Below are positions 1 through 8,602 of a stretch of DNA of 32,063 nt, piece after piece. The position numbers were made by a program, and so were the translations under genes. How positions within the stretch are numbered: the stretch's first letter is position 1; each line of letters starts with the position of its first letter. Under the pieces are notes generated by a model. That model was not told the DNA's origin, did no database searches, and was given only the letters and a program-made list of their open reading frames with translations. Location: contig JAGBPB010000096.1 in the NCBI GenBank assembly GCA_017633615.1, positions 1-32,063 of the forward strand, read 5' to 3'. The stretch comes from Bacteroidaceae bacterium. Its GTDB lineage: Bacteria; Bacteroidota; Bacteroidia; Bacteroidales; Bacteroidaceae.

Positions 1-1802
1 AAGTTACGGCCCTGCTCGCAGATAGCCTCATCAAACGGAATATCGTTACCGGCAGGAGCCGAGAGCATAAGACCCATACGTACGCCATCGGCACCGTACT
101 GCTCAATCAGACCTATGGGATCAGGTGAGTTGCCAAGTGACTTACTCATCTTGCGGCCCAACTTGTCACGTACAATACCGGTAAAATATACGTTGCGGAA
201 AGGCATATCGTGCCTGTACTCATAACCTGACATGATCATACGTGCCACCCAGAAGAATATGATATCCGGGCCGGTTACCAGGTCATTTGTGGGATAGTAG
301 TAGTTGATCTCCTTGTTATCAGGGTTGTTGATGCCGTCAAAGAGGCTGATAGGCCAGAGCCATGAACTGAACCATGTATCCAGCACGTCCTCATCCTGAC
401 GCAGGTCAGCAGCGGTCAGAGTGTTGTCACCGCTCTTGGCGCGTGCCAGTTCAACTGCTTTTTCTATTGTCTCGGCTACTACGAATCCGCCCTTGGGCAT
501 GAAGTAAGCGGGAATTCTGTGACCCCACCAGAGCTGACGGCTTATGCACCAGTCCTTGATGTTCTCCAGCCAGTTGCGGTATGTGTTCTTATACTTGGGC
601 GGATAAAACTTGAGTTCATCGTTCATTACAGGAGGCAGAGCCATATCGGCAAAGTGCTGCATCTTGAGGAACCACTGCATTGAGAGCTTAGGCTCAATTA
701 CGGTGTCCGGGTTACGCTCGCTGTAGCCAACCTTGTTGGTGTAATCCTCCATCTTCTCCAGCAGGCCTGCAGCCTCCAGGTCAACGGCAATCTGCTTCTT
801 TACGGCAAAACGGTCCATGCCGATGTAAAGGCCGGCCTTCTCGCTCAGTGTACCGTTGTCATTGAAGATATCGATGGTCTCCAGGTTGTACTTCTCACCC
901 AGCATATAGTCATTGACATCATGAGCAGGGGTAACCTTCAAGCAACCGGTACCGAACTCAATGTCAACATAATCATCCTCGATTACAGGTATTACGCGGT
1001 TCACCAGGGGAACTATTACCTTGTGACCCTTCAGCCAGCCGTTCTTGGGATCGGCGGGGTTGATGCACATTGCGGTATCACCCATTATGGTCTCGGGACG
1101 TGTGGTGGCAACCACTGCATAGTAGCCCTTGGCATCCTTGTGTACGATCTCACCCTCAGCACCGGTAGGCTTAACAGTCTCCTGGTCAGCAACATAGTAC
1201 TTCAGGTAGTACAGCTTGCTGTGCTCCTCCTTGTAAACCACCTCCTCATCACTAAGGGCGGTCTGGGCCTTGGGATCCCAGTTTACCATACGTACGCCGC
1301 GGTAGATAAGGCCCTTGTTGTAGAGGTCAACGAACACCTTGATTACGCTCTCAGAGCGCAGGTCATCCATGGTGAATGCGGTGCGGTCCCAGTCACAGCT
1401 GCAACCCAGACGGCGAAGCTGCTTGAGGATAATGCCTCCGTGCTCCTCTTTCCACTCCCATGCGTGCTTGAGGAACTCCTCACGGGTAAGGTCTGTCTTC
1501 TTTATTCCCTGGGCTGCAAGCTTGGCAACAACCTTGGCCTCGGTAGCGATAGAAGCGTGGTCAGTTCCGGGCACCCAAAGAGCGTTCTTGCCCATCATGC
1601 GGGCACGGCGCACCAGGATATCCTGAATGGTGTTGTTAAGCATATGTCCCATATGCAGAACACCGGTCACGTTTGGTGGCGGAATGACGATAGTGTAAGG
1701 CTCACGGCCGTCCGGCTCTGAGTGGAAAAACTTGCCATCCTCCCAATACTTGTACCACTTTCCCTCCACATCGGCGGGGTTGTATTTGCTTGCTAATTCC
1801 AT
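1..1802 (-). CDS. valS: Valyl-tRNA synthetase, 5' part (3' end outside window)
   Basis: Class Ia aminoacyl-tRNA synthetase that charges tRNA-Val with valine in the cytoplasm. The frame starts at the ATG complementary to 1800-1802 ([20 protein letters not shown]) and stays open to the window edge, giving about 600 residues of a family usually near 870-880. The class I HIGH motif is seen as [13 protein letters not shown] near residue 45, followed by the usual NNTIQD stretch, and the KMSKS motif is intact ([14 protein letters not shown]) near position 140. The editing domain lies between them. The missing part is the anticodon-binding region and C-terminal coiled coil. A TAnnTTTG box lies 31 nt upstream of the start. 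Identification is secure; only completeness cannot be judged. Confidence 0.97.
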   Translation of the reverse strand, partial: MELASKYNPADVEGKWYKYWEDGKFFHSEPDGREPYTIVIPPPNVTGVLHMGHMLNNTIQDILVRRARMMGKNALWVPGTDHASIATEAKVVAKLAAQGIKKTDLTREEFLKHAWEWKEEHGGIILKQLRRLGCSCDWDRTAFTMDDLRSESVIKVFVDLYNKGLIYRGVRMVNWDPKAQTALSDEEVVYKEEHSKLYYLKYYVADQETVKPTGAEGEIVHKDAKGYYAVVATTRPETIMGDTAMCINPADPKNGWLKGHKVIVPLVNRVIPVIEDDYVDIEFGTGCLKVTPAHDVNDYMLGEKYNLETIDIFNDNGTLSEKAGLYIGMDRFAVKKQIAVDLEAAGLLEKMEDYTNKVGYSERNPDTVIEPKLSMQWFLKMQHFADMALPPVMNDELKFYPPKYKNTYRNWLENIKDWCISRQLWWGHRIPAYFMPKGGFVVAETIEKAVELARAKSGDNTLTAADLRQDEDVLDTWFSSWLWPISLFDGINNPDNKEINYYYPTNDLVTGPDIIFFWVARMIMSGYEYRHDMPFRNVYFTGIVRDKLGRKMSKSLGNSPDPIGLIEQYGADGVRMGLMLSAPAGNDIPFDEAICEQGRN

Positions 1803-1832
1803 AGAATAATACCTCTTTATCCAAATTGGGTG

Positions 1833-1840
1833 CAAAGGTA
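1833..1840 (-). promoter_or_regulatory. Candidate -7 promoter box for valS
   Basis: The minus strand reads TACCTTTG, a match to the Bacteroidota -7 consensus TAnnTTTG, 31 nt upstream of the valS start. A TCTG at 1861-1864 lies 20 nt further upstream and is one base off the TTTG -33 box. The promoter therefore overlaps the end of the neighbouring MG2-like gene. Confidence 0.6.
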
Positions 1841-1859
1841 CTTATTTTTCTGCAATTGC

Positions 1860-4643
1860 TCAGAAATCTTTGTCCAAAACGTAAGGCATTCCGGAAGTGG
1901 TGATGCCGGCTCCGCTTACGTTGAACTTGGTGCTATATGAGTTGTTATAGAATTCAATCTCGGCACGTCCGTTCTCATCAGTAACCACATTAGGGTTCCA
2001 ATATAGCGTACGGCGGTAATCAACATCTCCCTGAACAGCGCCATTTGGGTATTCAGGAGCATAGAACGTGTGTGAACGGGTATAACCTTCAAGAGTTGTC
2101 ACGCGCTTGCCCAGATTTGACCTGTCCCTATTGTTTGTCATCTGATGGTTATCCTTGAGCTTTATGTCCATCAGAACCATACGGTCACTGAACTTGCCGT
2201 AACTGTTGGCGATAAGGGTAGGAACTGCTCGGTTACTCTTAAGGAAGCTATAATAATCTGGTGCGTAATCACCAACTTCAGATGTACTGTGCAGGTCATC
2301 AAATATCAGGATGCTCTCAATATCCTGAGTATCAATATTCCAAGGCTGAGAGTATGTTCCTGATGTATAGAAACGTCTATTATCATGGACATAACAAATT
2401 ACAGGATGTCCGTTAATCTGGAAATAATTGTTTTCAGGAATCTGGGCATTGGGCTGTATACTTACGGCTTGGAAATCACCGCCTATACTATATACATAAG
2501 ATGAGTACGGATATCTGTATGAATAACTGTCATCAGCAACGGGACCGGACAGAACACTGTTCCTGGAGTCATAATCATAATCCAACTGGTTGACATATCC
2601 ATCATTAACGCGTACCCATGATGCGCTACGGTCTATAGGCTGCCATACAGAATATCCCTTATCAATCAGATAACCGGTCACATCAGTAGAGTGTTTGCCC
2701 ATATCCATCTCAACATTGACATCCTTCTCAACATCATACGCCTGGAAGGTGAAATAATCCACGTAACGGCGTTCTCCGTCAATGCCCACTGTGGGCAGCA
2801 TAATACCCTCTGACTCTTTTATGACAGTAGGATAATCGTTATCCGTAGCAATCCTGTCCTTCTTCTTTACTGACCATCCCGGCAGAAGCTCCTGCATGCT
2901 GTAAGCCCTCACCTCCGGAGTACGTACGCGCTCCAGACGAATCTTGGCCTGAGGTTCATCCCGTCCGTCATCAGCCATAGTAAGACGCATGGTCAGGTCT
3001 GCCTTACCGTAGAAGTCCGTAATGTCAAAGCCAAAGTATCCGTTCCTGTCAGTAACAGCCTGACCGAATTCCACACCACCAGTTTCACGGGATGATATTG
3101 CCACAAGCACCTTGACATCATCCATTGCACGGTCCCTGAGAATGCGGTTTGTCATAATCTCACCGTTCAAGGTAAGACTGTTCTCCATACGGCGTGCCTC
3201 TTTAAAGACCTTGTTGTCTGTCATATACTCCCAGTCATAACGTTCCCATCCCTGTACCATGCAGAGTAGGTCCAGGTTACGAAGATGCTGCTTATCAGAT
3301 GACTCAAAATAGTATGACGGATTATGTATGAATCCCTTAAGGTCAGATGTGAGCAGGAAATCAGTAAGCAGGTTGTCGGCATAACGCGTTCCGTAATCGC
3401 CGGCATCACGTACTGATACGCAGAAACGGTCACGCAGCGGCTTGCCGTCCTTACCTTTCAGCTGGAATGAGAGATGCATCTTGCCAAAGGCATCATACCT
3501 CTGTTTGTCAGTCTTAACATCAATTACAGGAGGAACATACTTAAGGTTGCCGTTATATACACTGCGGGCGGCAAGAACCTCACCCTTATCAGTAAACAGC
3601 ACTATCCGGCACACTCCAGCCGGCCACATCTCAGTATCAAAAGTGAATTGGTTCTCCAGACCATTCATATTCTGTTCCTCAAACATCACCAGTTCACCGC
3701 GGCATGTAACAGTAACGCCTATTGTCTCCTCCTTACGTGATTGTGAACGGTTTACATCTATCTTAAGATTGTTCTTACGGGCAGCCATATCAGCCATCAT
3801 TGTATATCCGCTGCTTTGAGCTGAGGGAAGAGTAAAAGAATAGCGTTTACCCTCATACTCAAATAAGGCATCCGGGCGGTTCTTGCCAGGTATAATGGTA
3901 AATGAGCCCATACCCTCATGACCGCTCTCCGTTATAATCTTACTTCCATCCCGCGTTTTGACAATCAGTTTACCGTAAATGCCTGTACCGTTCCCGTCAG
4001 TAGCCTTGAAAGCCACACGGCAAGGCAGGCCTTGAACCAGATGGCCGCCCTCCGGGTAGAATGACACATTTACTCTGCGCAGTTTCTCCGGCTCCGGGCG
4101 GTTCTTGCTGTAAATGCTTGAATCCAACGTAATCACAGGATTGCTGTAATCACCTTCGGTAGCAGGAGTCCTATATACAGGAAGCACCCTTGAGAAAATG
4201 ATATCCTGATCAAAATTGAGCATGTACTGCGTATATGCCCTAATCTCATAATATCCGCTGGGATATGGCCGCATGCCTCTCAGCTCACGCGCCTGCTCCG
4301 TGGAATAATCCAGCAATTGGATGCACCCATCGGCCTGACCACCTACAATCTTAAGTTTCTGTTGCTGCAACAATATCCCGTCGGGCGACAAAAGGTCAAC
4401 ATAAAGAACGGCCGATTCTGTCTTGCCGAATTCTGAAGACTTAACCACAAATGCCTTGAACCAGATATCATCACCCTGAAAGTATGCGTTATTGTCAAAC
4501 TGCAGATAAACCTTCTCCTGAGGGAACAATTCATTAAACTGATGTATGTTTCCGGCGAAACGCATCAGCGCGTCACTACCTGCCCATGCTGCACCAGTGG
4601 TGCATACGGCAACAAAAAGGAGCATCAATCTAAGCCGTCTCAT
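1860..4643 (-). CDS. Large secreted MG2-domain surface protein
   Basis: A 927-residue exported protein of a Bacteroidales family related to the macroglobulin MG2 fold; no enzymatic role is known to me. The N-terminus is a signal peptide (MRRLRLMLLFVAVCTTGAAWA). Residues about 35-75 carry the typical MG2-like opening (EKVYLQFDNNAYFQGDDIWFK). A carboxypeptidase-regulatory-like Ig fold is suggested around residues 500-560 (VTDRNGYFGFDITDFYGKAD). The C-terminus has the recurrent motif RTLYWNPNVVTDENGRAEIE and ends a short distance later, so it looks complete. It is encoded 57 nt upstream of valS on the same strand. The family is often annotated as TonB-plug-like or alpha-2-macroglobulin-like. A role in the envelope is inferred; the ligand is unknown. 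Confidence 0.8.
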   Translation of the reverse strand: MRRLRLMLLFVAVCTTGAAWAGSDALMRFAGNIHQFNELFPQEKVYLQFDNNAYFQGDDIWFKAFVVKSSEFGKTESAVLYVDLLSPDGILLQQQKLKIVGGQADGCIQLLDYSTEQARELRGMRPYPSGYYEIRAYTQYMLNFDQDIIFSRVLPVYRTPATEGDYSNPVITLDSSIYSKNRPEPEKLRRVNVSFYPEGGHLVQGLPCRVAFKATDGNGTGIYGKLIVKTRDGSKIITESGHEGMGSFTIIPGKNRPDALFEYEGKRYSFTLPSAQSSGYTMMADMAARKNNLKIDVNRSQSRKEETIGVTVTCRGELVMFEEQNMNGLENQFTFDTEMWPAGVCRIVLFTDKGEVLAARSVYNGNLKYVPPVIDVKTDKQRYDAFGKMHLSFQLKGKDGKPLRDRFCVSVRDAGDYGTRYADNLLTDFLLTSDLKGFIHNPSYYFESSDKQHLRNLDLLCMVQGWERYDWEYMTDNKVFKEARRMENSLTLNGEIMTNRILRDRAMDDVKVLVAISSRETGGVEFGQAVTDRNGYFGFDITDFYGKADLTMRLTMADDGRDEPQAKIRLERVRTPEVRAYSMQELLPGWSVKKKDRIATDNDYPTVIKESEGIMLPTVGIDGERRYVDYFTFQAYDVEKDVNVEMDMGKHSTDVTGYLIDKGYSVWQPIDRSASWVRVNDGYVNQLDYDYDSRNSVLSGPVADDSYSYRYPYSSYVYSIGGDFQAVSIQPNAQIPENNYFQINGHPVICYVHDNRRFYTSGTYSQPWNIDTQDIESILIFDDLHSTSEVGDYAPDYYSFLKSNRAVPTLIANSYGKFSDRMVLMDIKLKDNHQMTNNRDRSNLGKRVTTLEGYTRSHTFYAPEYPNGAVQGDVDYRRTLYWNPNVVTDENGRAEIEFYNNSYSTKFNVSGAGITTSGMPYVLDKDF

Positions 4644-4732
4644 AAGCGTATATTGTTGATTAGAAATGATTTTAATCTTTAAAAATAATCAAAATCATTC
4701 ATATATATTACTTTTTCATACTTTTTTCTCTT

Positions 4733-5098
4733 TCAATAACCAGCCTGCATCAACCAACGACGCACATCCAACCTCATGGCTCTTGCGTCATGTGACTGAA
4801 CTTTAATTGGTTTCTCTATCAGTTCGTTGCCAACCTTAACCATATTTAAAGTATCATTCAAATCTTCATAGAGCCTAAAGAGATTATATAATGGTCTTAT
4901 TCGTGAAGGGCACATATATGACGCCATTCTGAGTACAGTCACTCCCGTCAATAACATAAAGTGAAATGCTCTATCATCACTTTTCCAGGCCCATCTGAAT
5001 GTCAGATATAGAAGTACCAAAACAACAGCAAGGCCCAAAATGCCAAAATTCACCGCCACTAGCACAAACTCAGAAAGAGGCTCCTGCTGGATTATCAA
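4733..5098 (-). CDS. Small membrane protein with TTG start, possibly a gene remnant
   Basis: A 121-residue open frame that I do not recognise with confidence. It must start at TTG (complement of 5096-5098), because an in-frame TAG lies three codons upstream and the first internal ATG is only at residue 48. One strong hydrophobic segment covers residues about 10-30 (FVLVAVNFGILGLAVVLVLL), a second weaker one about 46-62, and the rest is polar and basic. The first segment resembles the C-terminal part of O-antigen ligase/polymerase proteins, where a ligand loop is followed by a Gly-rich helix, so it could be the tail of a broken polytopic protein. It lies 61 nt downstream of the FISUMP-like gene. 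It could also be a genuine small protein. Confidence 0.35.
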   Translation of the reverse strand: MIIQQEPLSEFVLVAVNFGILGLAVVLVLLYLTFRWAWKSDDRAFHFMLLTGVTVLRMASYMCPSRIRPLYNLFRLYEDLNDTLNMVKVGNELIEKPIKVQSHDARAMRLDVRRWLMQAGY

Positions 5099-5159
5099 AA
5101 TCTGCTATGGCATGAAACGTTGAATGATTAGCCAGCCTTGAGACCATCCGACAGGTTTA

Positions 5160-6479
5160 TTAATAATCACAAACAGGTCGTATTACGCATTCGCGGAATC
5201 GATAGTATTTTTTATTAAAGTCCCCAAAAAACTCTATCCCATCATAGGAATTAAACAACCAGGGATTAGGATACACGCAATCATATGTAACGGTATTATT
5301 ATTTACTCTAACGACATCTACGTAATCACCCAGCGTAGATGTCCATCTGATTTCCTGGGTCATATATATACTATTACCATTACTGCCATGAAACTTGAAG
5401 CCCACCAAATAACCTTCTTTCCAAATGGTTTCAATTTTACAAGTAAGTAATTCTTCAACCTCTTTTTTTGTCGGCATACGCCACTTTCCCCCCAACAGAT
5501 ACTTTGCCACATCATACTCAGTGCCACTAATATCATCACCTATATCCATATAGCAATTATTGGACGTATCCCAGTACTTATATTTATTTAAATCAAGTGT
5601 AAAATACGTACCATAAGAAACAAGATGCCCCCAGGCATAACATGGCGCGCGTTCATTCAAATCATCAGAACCCAAATCACGGTCTGCCCATTTGACGCTC
5701 AGTCCCAAATCTACAGCCATGTCATCAGGATGCATAGTGGTAATTTTACCCACAGGACCCATGGTATAATCTTCAGTATTATTTATCTTGACAAAAGTCC
5801 TGCACCAGTAGTCATGTCCAGCACGCAGATTGTTTACAGGAATATTGAATGTACCCTCTTTTGCTATCTCCTCGTTACGTATGGCCAGCATCCTACTGGT
5901 CTGCAGTTCCACATCACTTGTATCAGATATAAGAACACCAACAGTGCACAACTTCAAATCATCTTCATTAAGACTTATGATGCCACTCAATTCCAATGTA
6001 TAATGCTTTATATTCAAGACATCATTAACCTTTGGCATAGGATTGAAGGCCATGGTTCTGAATGAAGAAACGGCACCAATTTCCCTGCGGCTTTTATCCT
6101 CAGATTCAAAATAGAGACAGCACTTATACTCCTGGTCAGGGAGCAACCCATCTATCTTTCCTTGATATTGACTGCCCTTTAGATGGCCGCCTCTGTATAT
6201 TTCACATTTATTATCCCTATTGCCTTTCCTCCATGAATAGAACTCCTGTTCTGGATTATCTCTCTTTAACCCATAAAGGATACCAAATGTACCATACCGC
6301 TGATCCTCATTACTCAAATCTGAAAAAGAACCTGCAATAGTAGCAGTTAGTGATGTCACTGTAATGATTATTTCATTATCCGGATTATCATCCCTGCTTT
6401 CACTTTCAGGCTTGACACATGAGACGAGAGCCAGAACTGCCAATAGAAAACTGTTTATTCTATGCATTTCTGTATTCAT
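5160..6479 (-). CDS. FISUMP-like surface lipoprotein
   Basis: A secreted lipoprotein of about 439 residues. I place the start at the ATG complementary to 6477-6479 (MNTEMHRINSFLL) rather than at an upstream start at 6524, because that one would run into the preceding gene. The signal peptide ends in a lipobox (ALVSC). The middle contains two Ig/fibronectin-like repeats with the pattern GLLPDQEYKCCLYF and NLRAGHDYWCRTFV. The C-terminal 190 residues match the Bacteroidales FISUMP-like module: DLGLSVKWADRDLG, a WG motif, GGKWRMPTKKEVEELL, and the end motif ECVIRPVCDY. The function of this module is not established; surface display is likely. It follows the small DUF3244-like gene by 11 nt and is probably co-transcribed with it. 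Confidence 0.8.
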   Translation of the reverse strand: MNTEMHRINSFLLAVLALVSCVKPESESRDDNPDNEIIITVTSLTATIAGSFSDLSNEDQRYGTFGILYGLKRDNPEQEFYSWRKGNRDNKCEIYRGGHLKGSQYQGKIDGLLPDQEYKCCLYFESEDKSRREIGAVSSFRTMAFNPMPKVNDVLNIKHYTLELSGIISLNEDDLKLCTVGVLISDTSDVELQTSRMLAIRNEEIAKEGTFNIPVNNLRAGHDYWCRTFVKINNTEDYTMGPVGKITTMHPDDMAVDLGLSVKWADRDLGSDDLNERAPCYAWGHLVSYGTYFTLDLNKYKYWDTSNNCYMDIGDDISGTEYDVAKYLLGGKWRMPTKKEVEELLTCKIETIWKEGYLVGFKFHGSNGNSIYMTQEIRWTSTLGDYVDVVRVNNNTVTYDCVYPNPWLFNSYDGIEFFGDFNKKYYRFRECVIRPVCDY

Positions 6480-6490
6480 TTTTATATAGT

Positions 6491-6847
6491 TCATTCTAAT
6501 ACAAAATAGCCATACCACCAACACCCTGACGCATAGATATGGATGGTGTAACTACCGGACGGCAATGTTGAAAGATTTGCCTGGACGCTGAACGCTGGAG
6601 AATACGTTTGATTGAATACCTGAATGTCAGATGAATTTGTCACCACAATTTGTGATGATGTCATTTCATCAAACGACACGGTAATAACACCCGCTTCTAA
6701 AGAAGCCATTAACTGTACTTGACTGGAACGGTCATCATCACCCGGATCAAATGATGGATTGCCCTTAAATAATTGAATGTCAGTCTCTGCGAAAGATAAT
6801 TGTCCTACCAGAATGGAGAACAAGAATAGAATTAGTCCTTTTTTCAT
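6491..6847 (-). CDS. Small secreted DUF3244-like protein
   Basis: A 118-residue protein with a clear signal peptide (MKKGLILFLFSILVGQLSFA). The mature part is all-beta in appearance and fits the DUF3244 type of small Bacteroidales exported proteins: ITVSFDEMTSSQIVVTNSSD, then LPSGSYTIHIYA, and the closing YGYFVLE. Such domains look like a short T9SS-tail-like or Ig fold, and their function is unknown. A TAnnTTTG box lies 17 nt upstream, so it begins its own transcription unit and carries the FISUMP-like lipoprotein gene 11 nt downstream. The TPR/HTH regulator gene ends 105 nt upstream on the same strand. Confidence 0.72.
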   Translation of the reverse strand: MKKGLILFLFSILVGQLSFAETDIQLFKGNPSFDPGDDDRSSQVQLMASLEAGVITVSFDEMTSSQIVVTNSSDIQVFNQTYSPAFSVQANLSTLPSGSYTIHIYASGCWWYGYFVLE

Positions 6848-6864
6848 AATACTTATGTTTTCGA

Positions 6865-6872
6865 CAAAAGTA
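6865..6872 (-). promoter_or_regulatory. Candidate -7 box for the DUF3244-like/FISUMP pair
   Basis: The minus strand reads TACTTTTG, matching TAnnTTTG, 17 nt upstream of the DUF3244-like start codon. No clear TTTG -33 element is seen at the expected distance. Confidence 0.5.
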
Positions 6873-6952
6873 TATGAATAAAAAACTGCTAACTAAGAAT
6901 TGATGGGTACAAAAAAGTATACATTTTTATGAAACTGGTCCTTTGTACGTCT

Positions 6953-8602
6953 TTATATCTCTTTATCGGCTCTATTATAAAAAATCATGTAAAAATCCAA
7001 CTTACATCTTTTTGAAAATCTGGAGACTCGTTGTTTTACTGCTATTGGAGTAACAGAATACATATAGGCAATTTGATTATTGCTACAACCAAGATGTTTA
7101 AGCAATAATGTTTCTATTTCTAATTCTTTTGCATCCGGTATCTCTGCAATTATATCGGATATGGTTTCAAAATAAGAGACCTTAATTTCTTCAAGAATAC
7201 TATTTCTAGTAATTATACTCATTGCAGATTCTCCTGTTCTTGTTTTTATTGCTGATAATGTTTTAAATTCTTCACTCATACAAAAACGTTTTCTGCAACG
7301 GTGCAATCTATTCTTATAGGTATCTATCAGAACCTTTCTTGCTTCTATGTCATCTTGAGATAACTCTCTTACTTTGGATTCAAGCATCTGGATACTACTT
7401 CTGCGTAACTCTTTCTCCTCTTGAAGCAATTCTTTCTGTTTTGTCAGAATCTTCTTTTTTTCTCTGTTTTTAAAGATCGCATAGATTAGAAGGATAACTA
7501 TTATGAGAAGTAAAATGGAAGAAACGCCAATAATAAGAAAACGGCGGTGCCTGTCGTTTAAACTCTCTTCTAATAGATTCTCACGATGTACATATTGCAA
7601 GTCTCTTATTTCTTTTGATAATACGACGTGATTAACAGAGTCCATTAATACTCCGTATAGTTGGTGATAATAAACAGCATCGTCAGGATTATCTCTTAAA
7701 TATGATAACAATGACAATCTTTCTACATTTGAACATTTTGTAAATAGCTCTGTTTCATAGTCCATAGATTTTTTGTAATAGATATAGGCTGAATCATAAT
7801 CATCCGCCATATAGAATATGTCTGCTTTTAAACTATATCCTATTGCCGTTGAAGTGGTATCACCTATGGCCTTTTCCAAATAAGCATCAATACAAGACAA
7901 AGCTCCCTCTATGTCTTTAGAATGAATAGCTTTGATCTTTGACATTTGATACAGAGCCTCTTTTTTATGGTTACTGGAAAAGTCTTCTTCATTTAGTATT
8001 GACGTAAAGATACTGTCGGCTGTATCATAATCACGGCTATATAATGCACACAACCCTAAACGAATAGTAGCATAATTAGCAGTCTTTTTGTTATGTAATC
8101 TGATTGCATTTTGTCTACAACAGGTTAATTGATATTCAGCCTGTTCCACCATTTTCCTTTCCAAATAGATATTGCCCAGTTTTTGTTCTGCAAGTGCATA
8201 ATAACGTATTAGGGTATCAGGAAACAGATCTTTAGACTTAAGGAAAGCATCTATTGCCGCAAGATCATTTTGCAGTTCTGAGTAAACGCATCCCTGAGAA
8301 TACCACGCCATAGCAGAGCGGTAACTCTTGCGATGAGAACCGTAATACTTGGTGGCAGTGAGAATCAAGCTATCAGATGTTATAGGCTTGTATTGTTTGT
8401 AATCGGCTTGGGTCTTAAGGACAGCATACCAGGCCTGGCCGCGCTTGGATGATGGCGGTGTCATGGATTCCAATATGGAATAGGCAGCCACCACATCGGT
8501 TTCAAGTAGTTGCTCTGCATTCTGAAGAGTTCTGTGTGTGCCATTGTCCCTGCAGGATATAAGCAGAGCTATAGCAAACAGTATGTAAAGTGTTTTTTTC
8601 AC
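6953..8602 (-). CDS. TPR lipoprotein regulator with transmembrane helix and C-terminal HTH
   Basis: A 549-residue predicted one-component envelope sensor. It starts at GTG (complement of 8600-8602); the next ATG is at residue 48 and would remove the signal. The signal peptide ends in a lipobox (LLISC, Cys17). Residues about 25-300 form helical TPR-like repeats (for example SAMAWYSQGCVYSELQNDLA and IGYSLKADIFYMADDYDSAY). A single strong transmembrane helix spans about 355-377, followed by a charged coiled coil (378-425). The C-terminal 55 residues (LETLLLKHLG-like core, SNNQIAYMYSVTPIAVKQRV) look like a LuxR-type helix-turn-helix. Similar TPR-TM-HTH proteins are common in Bacteroidales. The GTG overlaps the hipA stop codon (GTGA), so translation is probably coupled to the HipBA module. 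Ligand and targets are unknown. Confidence 0.85.
   Translation of the reverse strand: MKKTLYILFAIALLISCRDNGTHRTLQNAEQLLETDVVAAYSILESMTPPSSKRGQAWYAVLKTQADYKQYKPITSDSLILTATKYYGSHRKSYRSAMAWYSQGCVYSELQNDLAAIDAFLKSKDLFPDTLIRYYALAEQKLGNIYLERKMVEQAEYQLTCCRQNAIRLHNKKTANYATIRLGLCALYSRDYDTADSIFTSILNEEDFSSNHKKEALYQMSKIKAIHSKDIEGALSCIDAYLEKAIGDTTSTAIGYSLKADIFYMADDYDSAYIYYKKSMDYETELFTKCSNVERLSLLSYLRDNPDDAVYYHQLYGVLMDSVNHVVLSKEIRDLQYVHRENLLEESLNDRHRRFLIIGVSSILLLIIVILLIYAIFKNREKKKILTKQKELLQEEKELRRSSIQMLESKVRELSQDDIEARKVLIDTYKNRLHRCRKRFCMSEEFKTLSAIKTRTGESAMSIITRNSILEEIKVSYFETISDIIAEIPDAKELEIETLLLKHLGCSNNQIAYMYSVTPIAVKQRVSRFSKRCKLDFYMIFYNRADKEI

Noticed and set aside
921..1721. Plus-strand open frame of 266 codons
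   Set aside because: It lies antisense to valS, whose HIGH and KMSKS motifs prove the minus-strand reading; the plus-strand protein has no recognisable domain.
4665..4699. Inverted repeat AATGATTTT / AAAATCATT upstream of the MG2-like gene
   Set aside because: 9-nt arms of very low complexity in an AT-rich gap; there is no T-run arrangement for a terminator and no promoter link.
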